NCBI GenBank assembly: GCA_023417785.1
Contig: JAEZEH010000089.1
Location: 14,795-78,794 of the forward strand
DNA: 64,000 nt
DNA from: Bacteroidota bacterium
Lineage (GTDB): Bacteria > Bacteroidota > Bacteroidia > Cytophagales > Cyclobacteriaceae
Direction: 5' to 3'
Of this stretch, positions 17,034 through 24,418 are shown one piece after another. Made by a program: the position numbers and the translations under genes. Below the pieces are notes generated by a model. The model did not search any database and was not told the DNA's origin. It saw only the letters and a program-made list of their open reading frames with translations. Every line of letters begins with the position of its first letter. Position 1 is the first letter of the stretch.

Positions 17034-18026
17034 ATGAACCAGCCTCGGTTTTCCGTTATTATTCCCGTTTACAACCGACCTCAGGAACTGGACGAGCTGC
17101 TTGAAAGCCTCCATCATCAATCCCATAAGAATTTTGAGGTCGTTGTCGTTGAGGATGGATCTACTGTGAGAAGTGACGCTGTCGTGGAACGCTACGCGGA
17201 TCGACTTAAGATCAAGTATTTCTTCAAACAAAACTCGGGACCCGGACCCAGCCGGAATTTCGGGTTCAGTCACGCTGCCGGTGAGTATTTTGTAGTGTTC
17301 GATTCGGACTGTATTATTCCGCCTGAGTATTTCGCGCAGGTTGAACGTTCACTTGAGATTAATAAATGGGATGCGTGGGGCGGACCGGACCGGGCTCATG
17401 AAAGTTTTACCACCCTGCAACGAGCGATGGGTTACACCATGTCCTCGGTTCTCACAACGGGTGGTATACGTGGTGGTAAAAAAAGACTGGGCTGGTTTCA
17501 GCCGCGGAGTTTCAACATGGGGATTTCACGAGCGGTCTACGAGAAAACACAGGGATTCCGGTTTGATCGGTTCGCCGAAGACATCGAGTTCTCCATCAGG
17601 ATGCGTAACAGCGGTTTCAAAGTCGGCCTCATTCCCGAAGCCTATGTCTTTCACAAACGCAGAACATCCTTCGGTGGCTTTTACGACCAGGTCTTCAATT
17701 TCGGCCGCGGACGCGTTCTGGTTGGAAAGGCTTTCCCGGAAGAAGTGAAGGCCACTCATTGGTTCCCTGCACTTTTTGTAATCAGTGTTTCCTCTTTGCT
17801 CATCCTGCCCTTTCTTTATGTGCCCCTGTTCTTTCTTGGACTGGGCATACTTGCATTCTATCTCATTGCAATTTTTTTTCATTCATGGTTGAGTAACAAT
17901 AGCCTGAAGGTTGCCATCCTGTCTGTTCCTTCGGCGTGGCTTCAGCTATGGGGTTATGGACTTGGTTTCCTGCGGGAACGGTTTGCCTCGGCAGAGACTG
18001 ATAATCAAGAGAATAAGCCAACCTGA
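17034..18026 (+). CDS. family 2 glycosyltransferase
   Basis: The 330-residue protein begins with a GT2 domain (PRFSVIIPVYNRP ... VVVEDGST at about 40, then VFDSDCIIPPEY as the DxD-like motif near 90). Further on lie RAVYEKTQGFRFDRFAEDIEF (about 165-185), the acceptor ED motif, and C-terminal membrane helices (about 245-285). It would add a sugar at the cytoplasmic membrane face to a lipid-linked acceptor. An in-frame GTG at 17025 overlaps the preceding stop (GTGA) and may also serve as start; I chose the ATG because the fold begins right after it. It is the last gene of the cluster that starts at 13687. Confidence 0.9.
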   Translation: MNQPRFSVIIPVYNRPQELDELLESLHHQSHKNFEVVVVEDGSTVRSDAVVERYADRLKIKYFFKQNSGPGPSRNFGFSHAAGEYFVVFDSDCIIPPEYFAQVERSLEINKWDAWGGPDRAHESFTTLQRAMGYTMSSVLTTGGIRGGKKRLGWFQPRSFNMGISRAVYEKTQGFRFDRFAEDIEFSIRMRNSGFKVGLIPEAYVFHKRRTSFGGFYDQVFNFGRGRVLVGKAFPEEVKATHWFPALFVISVSSLLILPFLYVPLFFLGLGILAFYLIAIFFHSWLSNNSLKVAILSVPSAWLQLWGYGLGFLRERFASAETDNQENKPT

Positions 18027-18081
18027 TTTTTTGGGTATTTCCCTTTTTTTGGATAATATTGTTTACTCCTGACCTGTACCT

Positions 18082-19320
18082 ATGAAAACGTTACTCCAAA
18101 TTGCGCTCGTCGCGGCGCTCACGATGTGTGTTACCGTACTATCCGCACAGTCACATGACAATCTTGATCCCGGCTATTATCTCGTTGTTGGCGCCTATGC
18201 ACCTTCCCAGGAAAGTCTTGCAAAGTCTTTCACAGTCAGTATTGAAAAAGATGGTTATCAGCCAAAGTATGGCTATCATGAAAGGAGTAAACTTCTCCTG
18301 GTTTACCTGTCATATTTTGACAATCTCAAGGGTTCACTGGTAGAAATGAACAAGGTTCGAAAGAACAGCAAATTCTCAGATGCATGGGTACGCGTTGTCT
18401 CAGGCGATATTGTGAAACGGGAATCTCCCAATGAACCTGTTGCGAATTCAGCCGAGTCAAATGGTTCACCTGAGACCAGTAATAATGAAGCAGCGCAGAA
18501 GGAGACGGTATCTTCTGATTCAGTAACCTCGCCATCGGTCGCAGATTCAATTGTCGTAACGGATAATGATGAAATCGTGCAACACGAGAAGATGACGCTT
18601 GGAAACACCGAAGTTTTTCTAAGCTTATATCATGCGAGAAACAATCGCATCGTCGATGGTACGGTCAAGGTCGTCGATACGGAACGCTCCAGGGACCTTA
18701 CGGATGTTAAAGGGAATGAGTACTTGTTGCTTCCCGATCCGAAAAGTCAGTCAGGCCAGCTAACGCTAATTTGTGAAGCGTTCGGTTATCGGAAACTCCA
18801 ATATGAACTCAACTATCCGGTTCCTCTGGCCGACACAGTAAAGCCTTATATCGATTTGATGGGGACAACTATCGTGGTGAATTTTGACTTGGTGCGGTAT
18901 TACAAAGGCGACATTGCTACGTTGTACAACGTTTATTTCTACAACGACGCCAGCATAATGTTACCTGAATCACGTTATGAACTGAACAGCCTGCTTCAGC
19001 TTATGCAGGAAGGTCCTGACTATAAGATTCGTCTCCATGGCCACACAAACGGCAACTATAACGGCAAGATCATTCACATGGGTCCGGAGAAGAATTATTT
19101 CTCGTTAGAAGGTTCGGCTACATCTGTCGGTTCCGCCAGGGATTTGTCCAGACATCGCGCGGAGATCATTCGCGATTATCTCGTTGCCAATGGCATTTCC
19201 TCTGATCGGATCGAAATCAAAGCATGGGGTGGAAAGCGTCCCCTGTTCGATAGGAACGGCGTGAACGCCAAGAAGAATGTCCGCGTTGAGGTTGAGATCC
19301 TGGAAGGCCAGCCTATTTAA
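18082..19320 (+). CDS. OmpA-family protein with SPOR-like N-terminal domain
   Basis: The 412-residue protein has a signal peptide (about 1-22, ending LSAQ), a compact domain at about 28-110 resembling SPOR/ferredoxin-like peptidoglycan-binding domains (GYYLVVGAYAPSQE start, typical of SPOR), and a low-complexity Ser/Glu/Val linker (about 112-165). A beta-rich carboxypeptidase-regulatory-like stretch follows (about 170-260), then a C-terminal OmpA peptidoglycan-binding domain (about 285-410). That last domain carries IRLHGHTNG, SRHRAEIIRDYLVANGI and the closing NVRVEVEI. It is probably periplasmic or outer-membrane attached and binds the cell wall. It stands alone 55 bases after the glycosyltransferase cluster. 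SPOR assignment is moderate; OmpA is sure. Confidence 0.88.
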   Translation: MKTLLQIALVAALTMCVTVLSAQSHDNLDPGYYLVVGAYAPSQESLAKSFTVSIEKDGYQPKYGYHERSKLLLVYLSYFDNLKGSLVEMNKVRKNSKFSDAWVRVVSGDIVKRESPNEPVANSAESNGSPETSNNEAAQKETVSSDSVTSPSVADSIVVTDNDEIVQHEKMTLGNTEVFLSLYHARNNRIVDGTVKVVDTERSRDLTDVKGNEYLLLPDPKSQSGQLTLICEAFGYRKLQYELNYPVPLADTVKPYIDLMGTTIVVNFDLVRYYKGDIATLYNVYFYNDASIMLPESRYELNSLLQLMQEGPDYKIRLHGHTNGNYNGKIIHMGPEKNYFSLEGSATSVGSARDLSRHRAEIIRDYLVANGISSDRIEIKAWGGKRPLFDRNGVNAKKNVRVEVEILEGQPI

Positions 19321-19332
19321 ACTGGTGCCTCC

Positions 19333-19620
19333 TTAGTTTTTCTCCCAGACGTCTTCGAAGTCGGAGATTTTCTCAAAAAGCGAGTGGGCGAAGCTGCACA
19401 CCGCGGTAATACGAACGTTGTTCTCGCGCGCCCACTCAACAGCACGAGTTAGCATTTGTTTTCCGGCACCTTTGCCGCGCAAAGCATCGTCAACTTCGGT
19501 GTGATCGATCGTAATGTGCCCATCTGAATATCGGGAATACGCCATTTCGCCCAATCTTTTCCCATCTTCTTCGATATAGAACGCACCTTTACTTCTGACT
19601 TCCTTATGCAGAATTTCCAT
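19333..19620 (-). CDS. GNAT-family acetyltransferase (YjdJ/COG2388 type)
   Basis: The 95-residue protein is the minimal GNAT of the YjdJ type. The acetyl-CoA binding motif is RGKGAGKQMLTRAVEWAREN (about 49-68) after IDHTEVDDAL, and the C-terminal CSFAHSLFEK segment (about 75-84) is the usual closing helix. Members acetylate unknown small molecules or protein amino groups in the cytoplasm. It is convergent with the OmpA-family gene (12 bases between stops). Its promoter must lie in the 129 bases before the divergent DUF2911 gene. Confidence 0.9.
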   Translation of the reverse strand: MEILHKEVRSKGAFYIEEDGKRLGEMAYSRYSDGHITIDHTEVDDALRGKGAGKQMLTRAVEWARENNVRITAVCSFAHSLFEKISDFEDVWEKN

Positions 19621-19749
19621 AATCCAATATTACTCGGCAAAACCGGATTTTTGAACATAAAGTTCTGTTGATTTTTCACGTCGCTGAAGAGGATTAACAA
19701 GCTGTTAACCCCTGGCCGTATTGAAATCCCCCATCTTTAGAATAAAAAA

Positions 19750-20601
19750 ATGAAAATCGTATTCCTTTTTCTGTTACTGGTCGGCGGAAAGTTTATTTCC
19801 AGCGAAGCGCAGATCCGGTTGCCTTCCCTCAGCCCAATCGGAGAAATTAAGCAACAGGTCGGGTACACCAATTTTGATATCCGGTATGGCAGACCATCCG
19901 TGCGCGGGCGAACCATAATGGGTGGATTGGTACCTTTTGGTCAGCTTTGGCGGACAGGCGGGGGCCCGGCTACCCTCATTTCCTTTGATCGCGATGTTTC
20001 TATGGCTGGAAAAAATATTAAGTCGGGCAGTTATATACTCGTTACGATCCCAAACGAAAAGACCTGGACGGTCATGCTGAACAGTGACACGTCCCGACTC
20101 TATGTCGAGGAAAAGGATTACGACGTAGCGAATGAAGCGGTACGGTTTTCCGCCAAGGCAACCTCATATCCTTACCTTGAAACGTTAACGATTATTCCCG
20201 AAATCGTCGGGAATAGTTTGCATCTCATTCTGGCATGGGAGAACACGGCGGTTCAATTTGAGATAAAAACATTGACTAGGGACCATATTGAACAGGAAGT
20301 TTCCGTTCTAGCCGATGAAAGCAAAGATCACGAAAGTATGGGCGCAGCAGCGTATTACTTTTTGAGGACTGGTCAGCAATTTGCCCGTGGGCTCAGGTTG
20401 GTGGATCATGCCCTTCGCCTCAAAAAAGAATTCTGGTATTTTGAAACGCGGATGAATTTGCTTGTCGCGCGTGGTCAGTACTCCGAGGCGCGAAAAACAC
20501 TCAATGAAGCGGTTAAGTTTCTTGAGGAAACGAAGGCGGATTACTGGCAGGATCGCATTGCCTTTTTGCGAGCGCAGGCCGCAGCATGGCAGCAGGAATA
20601 A
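19750..20601 (+). CDS. DUF2911 exported protein
   Basis: The 283-residue protein has a signal peptide (about 1-20) and then the DUF2911 domain (about 25-175) with its typical motifs: RYGRPSVRGR, GGLVPFGQLWRTG, AGKNIKSGSYIL and IPNEKTWTVML. The remainder (about 180-283) is helical and TPR-like (AAYYFLRTGQQFARGLRLVDHAL ... EARKTLNEAVKFLEE). DUF2911 is common in Bacteroidota periplasmic or outer-membrane-linked proteins; its biochemical role is not known. It is a single gene with an 11-bp perfect hairpin a few bases after the stop. Confidence 0.9.
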   Translation: MKIVFLFLLLVGGKFISSEAQIRLPSLSPIGEIKQQVGYTNFDIRYGRPSVRGRTIMGGLVPFGQLWRTGGGPATLISFDRDVSMAGKNIKSGSYILVTIPNEKTWTVMLNSDTSRLYVEEKDYDVANEAVRFSAKATSYPYLETLTIIPEIVGNSLHLILAWENTAVQFEIKTLTRDHIEQEVSVLADESKDHESMGAAAYYFLRTGQQFARGLRLVDHALRLKKEFWYFETRMNLLVARGQYSEARKTLNEAVKFLEETKADYWQDRIAFLRAQAAAWQQE

Positions 20602-20603
20602 AA

Positions 20604-20629
20604 GAAGTTCACAATTGCTTGTGAACTTC
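20604..20629. terminator. hairpin between convergent genes
   Basis: Perfect 11-bp arms (GAAGTTCACAA and TTGTGAACTTC) flank a 4-base loop. Downstream T content is poor on the plus strand and modest on the minus strand, so it fits the OsmC operon end best and may serve both genes. Confidence 0.65.
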
Positions 20630-20648
20630 CGCCTGATCTGCTCCGCTT

Positions 20649-21113
20649 TTAAGCTTGAAATTCGAGAATTTCAACTACCGGATTCATACTAACTTTTGCC
20701 GTAACAGAGTTTGAGATCAGGCAATTAGCTTCTGCCTTATGAAGCACCCGGAGTGCTTTCTCGCGCTGTTCCGGATCGGTTATTTCAACTACGGGATCAA
20801 GAACTACTTCGGTCATTCGGAATTTTCCGTCCACCTGTTCGAGTTTTCCGGTAGAAGCACATTTGAATGAAACAAAGTCAAGTTTGGAATTCTCGGCAAT
20901 GGCCAGAAAGGTGGTCATAAGACAGCTGCTTATCGCTGCTGTGTACAGGTGCTCCGGTGACCAGATTCCCGCCATGCCTTTTGGAAACTGTGGTGGCGTC
21001 GCGACTTCAAGGCACCCGCCTTGTAAAGTGGCGCCACTTAGTTCGGGCGAGCACATGATGCCTTTGCGGTCTGCGGTCCATGTTACCGTTACGTTATACT
21101 GATGAAGGTCCAT
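20649..21113 (-). CDS. OsmC-family peroxiredoxin-like protein
   Basis: The 154-residue protein matches OsmC/Ohr folds: a beta-hairpin start (MDLHQYNVTVTWTADRKG), the first redox cysteine context EHLYTAAISSCLMTTFLAIAE (about 65-85), and a second cysteine in ANCLISNSV near 133, as in the two-cysteine pair that reduces organic hydroperoxides. I place the start at 21113 because the homologous region begins there; a longer frame is open upstream. It overlaps the rhodanese gene by 20 bases in another frame. Third gene of an operon with DUF2892 and rhodanese genes, suggesting persulfide or thiol stress handling. Confidence 0.85.
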   Translation of the reverse strand: MDLHQYNVTVTWTADRKGIMCSPELSGATLQGGCLEVATPPQFPKGMAGIWSPEHLYTAAISSCLMTTFLAIAENSKLDFVSFKCASTGKLEQVDGKFRMTEVVLDPVVEITDPEQREKALRVLHKAEANCLISNSVTAKVSMNPVVEILEFQA

Positions 21114-21429
21114 ATGATAGTAATTTGTCATGTAAATGTTTGAAACTCCCGCCATTGCAAACCCGGGTATATCCGAGTGATTCCAGCAATACCTTGGCGG
21201 AGGCACTATCCATACCTGAAGTGCAACAGGTGATGATAGGTTGATGCTTGTTGGGTAGCCGATACAGATTTTTCAGCAGTTTGTCGAGAGGGATATTAAT
21301 AGCACCCTCGACGTGACCGGCGAGAAATTCGGCCTGCGTTCTGACATCAATGATTATACCCCCTTCTTCCTGGAATCGCTCAAGATCTGTTTCTGAGCAT
21401 TCCTTGTAATAAATTTTAATCGACTCCAT
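21094..21429 (-). CDS. single-domain rhodanese
   Basis: The 111-residue protein is one rhodanese domain: IIIDVRTQAEFLAGHVEGAINIPLDKL (about 24-50) and the active-site loop CCTSGMDSA (about 69-77), in which the second cysteine fits the C-x-x-G-x-x-S pattern. It would carry sulfane sulfur as a cysteine persulfide. The chosen ATG lies just before the start of the fold and overlaps the DUF2892 gene end by 14 bases; another in-frame ATG is five codons upstream. The C-terminus overlaps the OsmC gene start. Together with DUF2892 it resembles YgaP split into two proteins. Confidence 0.87.
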   Translation of the reverse strand: MESIKIYYKECSETDLERFQEEGGIIIDVRTQAEFLAGHVEGAINIPLDKLLKNLYRLPNKHQPIITCCTSGMDSASAKVLLESLGYTRVCNGGSFKHLHDKLLSYGPSSV

Positions 21430-21646
21430 CGTGTTTAATATCATGGTCTTCCCGCATGGTGGATATCCCCATTGGATCATATAGCGGGCAGAAGCCGAAA
21501 AAACTCGTTACTCCCAGTAATATTCCCCCAGCGGCTAAAATGAAAGATGTGGTGCCGGTTACAATTCCGGTAAGCGAAAGCGCCACGAATACAGCTGCCG
21601 TTATCATCCTGATAATCCGGTCAGCGGAACCCATATTCTTTTTCAT
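21416..21646 (-). CDS. DUF2892 membrane protein (YgaP membrane-part-like)
   Basis: The 76-residue protein has two membrane helices (about 10-30 and 33-52) and the family motif FCPLYDPMGI (about 52-61). DUF2892 is the membrane part that is fused behind rhodanese in E. coli YgaP. Here it is encoded separately and directly upstream of a rhodanese gene, overlapping it by 14 bases. The family is usually found with sulfur-transfer and persulfide genes. First gene of a three-gene operon. Confidence 0.88.
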   Translation of the reverse strand: MKKNMGSADRIIRMITAAVFVALSLTGIVTGTTSFILAAGGILLGVTSFFGFCPLYDPMGISTMREDHDIKHDGVD

Positions 21647-21860
21647 TTTTTTGTAAAGGTATCAGCCACCCTGGCGGGAATCTGTAACTAAAATCACCCA
21701 GCCGGAAGATTCTTTTTGGCGATTTTCATGGCCAATGTTGACAAATCACATGTAAGGTGTCCAGGTGAGGTCGGAAAACGCCGGGTTAGACTGCCTTAGG
21801 GCGAACAGGATAGGATTACAGAAGCCTCAAAAAAGGCAACGTCCGCATACGAAGCGTGCT

Positions 21861-22073
21861 TCAGGGCTCGATAAAGAATAACCGCAGGCGCTCGTACGGC
21901 ATTTGAACCTCGAGATAGACCGGTGCATCGCTGATGCTGTGGTAATTCAGTTCAACAATACTGGTGCGGGAATTTTGCGGGCTTGGATACACCCTGCCGA
22001 TGCAGTCGACGTTCACAATCTCAGTTTTTACGGCGTCTTCTTCCGCGATCGTCAGTTCGATGAATTTGGGCAT
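21861..22073 (-). CDS. small conserved-looking protein, function unknown
   Basis: A 70-residue acidic protein (MPKFIELTIAEEDAVKTEI ... GRVYPSPQNSRTSIVEL) with alternating hydrophobic residues that suggest an all-beta small fold, loosely like FlbD-type proteins. I do not recognise a family with confidence. It is divergent from modA, with only 76 bases between the two starts, so the pair may share a control region. The protein-like composition and the clean divergent layout support it; the frame is short, so confidence is moderate. Confidence 0.55.
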   Translation of the reverse strand: MPKFIELTIAEEDAVKTEIVNVDCIGRVYPSPQNSRTSIVELNYHSISDAPVYLEVQMPYERLRLFFIEP

Positions 22074-22149
22074 GGTATCTTTCTTCAGACCGGAAGATGC
22101 ATCACCGGCGGCGGATTACCAAGTGTTTGACTGCTGCCATTGGCAACTA

Positions 22150-22956
22150 ATGGCGAATGTACCAGTTCTTGCTATTTTTACCCTTGTGATTCGCCTGCCG
22201 TACCTGTTTAGCATTCTGTTGATCGGCCTTCTGGCGAATCACAACGGGCCGGCCTATGGCCAAAAAGTCCTGATTGCCGCTGCATCCGATCTTAAGTTTG
22301 CCCTGGATTCGATAATTACTATTTATAAACAAACTCATCCCGCGGCCACCGTTCAGGTAACCTACGGATCTTCAGGGAAGCTCTACGAACAAATAAGGCG
22401 GGGGGCTCCATTCAATATCTTTTTCTCTGCTGACCTTGTTTATCCTGAGCAGTTGCAGCAGCAGAATCATTGCACTGGCGAGGTTGTCCGGTACGGCGAA
22501 GGTCAACTGGTGGTATGGTCGAACCGGATGGATACTGCCGAAAAGGGCATCGCGATTCTGGCTGATCCCAAAATCCGGAAAGTTGCCATAGCCAATCCGT
22601 TGCACGCACCTTACGGTAAACGCGCTACCGAATCGTTGATTCATTTCAAACTGTACGATACCGTAAAACCCAAGCTGGTATACGGCGAAAACATCTCACA
22701 AGCAGCGCAGTTTATTACCACAGGCGCCGCCGATGCCGGAGTGATTGCCTTGTCTATCGCACTTTCTCCTGCAATGAAACGGTATGACGGAAGCTACTTT
22801 TTGATCCCCAAGGATAGTCACCAACCCCTTGAGCAAGGCTTTGTGATCCTTCGTAACGCCAGGGAAAACAATGCCGTGAAGGACTTCGCATCTTTTTTTA
22901 GCCAGGAGGGCTCACGGAAAATTTTAATGTACTTTGGTTTCCTGAACACCCTTTGA
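22150..22956 (+). CDS. modA: molybdate ABC transporter substrate-binding protein
   Basis: The 268-residue protein starts with a signal peptide (about 1-37) and continues with the ModA fold: KVLIAAASDLKFALDSI (about 38-54) and TYGSSGKLYEQIRRGAPFNIFFSAD (about 68-93), which supply the serines that hold the oxyanion. It captures molybdate or tungstate in the periplasm. The frame is open 62 codons further upstream, but the signal peptide begins at 22150 and the upstream part overlaps the small divergent gene, so I use this start. First gene of modABC; the next start is four bases away. Confidence 0.92.
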   Translation: MANVPVLAIFTLVIRLPYLFSILLIGLLANHNGPAYGQKVLIAAASDLKFALDSIITIYKQTHPAATVQVTYGSSGKLYEQIRRGAPFNIFFSADLVYPEQLQQQNHCTGEVVRYGEGQLVVWSNRMDTAEKGIAILADPKIRKVAIANPLHAPYGKRATESLIHFKLYDTVKPKLVYGENISQAAQFITTGAADAGVIALSIALSPAMKRYDGSYFLIPKDSHQPLEQGFVILRNARENNAVKDFASFFSQEGSRKILMYFGFLNTL

Positions 22957-22960
22957 GATA

Positions 22961-23635
22961 ATGCTGGAACCGGGGCCGTTTTTGTTGACCTTTCTACTCG
23001 CAGCGGTAACTACCGTATTGCTCGTGATATTCAGTCTGCCACTGGCCTGGTGGTTGGCCATCTCGTCGTTTCGTCTGAAATTTCTTATAGAAGCCCTGGT
23101 CAGCGTCCCACTCATACTGCCGCCGTCGGTGATAGGTTTCTATCTATTGATGGCTTTCAGTCCGGGCAACCCCCTCGGTAAATTTCTTGATCAGTATTTT
23201 GATTTACGACTGGTTTTTACCTTCGAAGGACTGATCGTTGCATCGATTATATACAGCCTGCCTTTTATGATTCAGCCGCTGCTCACCGGGTTTCGTATGT
23301 TGCCGTCAACCTTGACCGAAGTGTCATATACCTTGGGGAAGAGCAGGTGGACTACATTGCTTAAGGTACAATTGCCGAACATGAAGGCGTCGTTCCTGAC
23401 CGGATGTATTCTAACTTTTGCACATACCGTTGGCGAATTTGGCGTGGTGCTCATGGTCGGTGGAAATATTCCCGGCGAAACGCGCGTGGTTTCCGTCGCG
23501 ATATACGACGCCGTGGAGGCGATGGATTACGGCAAGGCGAATACATACAGTGTAATTCTTTTACTTTTTTCGTTTATTCTGCTTGTTTCGGTTTATCTGA
23601 TCAATCAACGTCTTCTGAACAAAAGCAGCATATGA
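22961..23635 (+). CDS. modB: molybdate ABC transporter permease
   Basis: The 224-residue protein has five to six membrane helices and the ModB/CysT permease signature EFGVVLMVGGNIPGETRVVSV (about 164-184), including the EAA-type loop that contacts the ATPase. It forms the inner-membrane channel with ModC. It begins four bases after modA and its stop overlaps the modC start by four bases (ATGA), so translation is likely coupled. Size matches ModB. Confidence 0.93.
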   Translation: MLEPGPFLLTFLLAAVTTVLLVIFSLPLAWWLAISSFRLKFLIEALVSVPLILPPSVIGFYLLMAFSPGNPLGKFLDQYFDLRLVFTFEGLIVASIIYSLPFMIQPLLTGFRMLPSTLTEVSYTLGKSRWTTLLKVQLPNMKASFLTGCILTFAHTVGEFGVVLMVGGNIPGETRVVSVAIYDAVEAMDYGKANTYSVILLLFSFILLVSVYLINQRLLNKSSI

Positions 23636-24357
23636 CGAATATTTTTCTTCGCAGAAGATTGTCTGGTGCTACGGGAACAATTCCCCTCGACATAAACATA
23701 TCGGTCGAACGAGGAGATATGGTTACCTTATATGGTCCGTCCGGCGCAGGTAAAACCAGTGTTCTCCGGATGATTGCCGGGCTTCTTCAACCTGATGATG
23801 GAAGTATCTCGATAAATGGCGACATCTGGTATGATCCCGGAAAAAAGATTAACCTTCCCCCTCAACGGCGAAGCGTTGGTATTGTGTTTCAGGATTACGC
23901 TTTGTTTCCGAATATGTCGGTCTTAGAGAACATCCGGTATGGCCTCGCCCCCGGACAATCCCTTTCCGTCGCAGATGAGTTAATTGAGTTGATGGAATTA
24001 CATGCGTTACGCGACAGGAGGCCCCACGTATTGAGTGGCGGCCAGAAACAACGTGTCGCACTCGCGCGGGCCATAGCAAGGAAACCTACATTGTTGCTGT
24101 TAGATGAGCCCCTGGCCGCACTGGATACAGAATTACGCCTGCGAATGCAGCAATACATTCTGGAGGCTCATCAACGCTACGGTTTTACCACCGTTCTGGT
24201 AAGTCATGATATCATTGAGGTTTGCCGGCTCAGTACGAAGGTATTCGTTCTGGAGGATGGGAAAATCATCCGTACAGGCAGGCCAGAGTCTGTTATTCCA
24301 CTTCAAGCTATCCGCGACATGATTCAGGGCATGGGCGAGGATGAAAAAAGGGTTTAG
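23632..24357 (+). CDS. modC: molybdate ABC transporter ATP-binding protein
   Basis: The 241-residue protein has a complete ABC ATPase core: Walker A GPSGAGKTS (about 35-43), Q-loop in VGIVFQDYALFPNMS, signature LSGGQKQRVALARA (about 129-142) and Walker B LLLLDEPLAALD. It ends after the H-loop (VSHD) and lacks the C-terminal TOBE/molybdate-sensing domain of E. coli ModC, which is about 350 residues long, so feedback by molybdate may be missing or done elsewhere. The frame is open upstream, but the ATGA overlap with modB fixes the start at 23632. Confidence 0.92.
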   Translation: MTNIFLRRRLSGATGTIPLDINISVERGDMVTLYGPSGAGKTSVLRMIAGLLQPDDGSISINGDIWYDPGKKINLPPQRRSVGIVFQDYALFPNMSVLENIRYGLAPGQSLSVADELIELMELHALRDRRPHVLSGGQKQRVALARAIARKPTLLLLDEPLAALDTELRLRMQQYILEAHQRYGFTTVLVSHDIIEVCRLSTKVFVLEDGKIIRTGRPESVIPLQAIRDMIQGMGEDEKRV

Positions 24358-24418
24358 CGAGCAACTACGCTTACTGCTGGTATCCGATTTTAGACGTTCG
24401 TTTTAAAAACGGTGAAGC

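Noticed and set aside
23404..23631. N-terminal extension of modC
   Set aside because: It overlaps modB in another frame; the ATGA overlap fixes the start at 23632.
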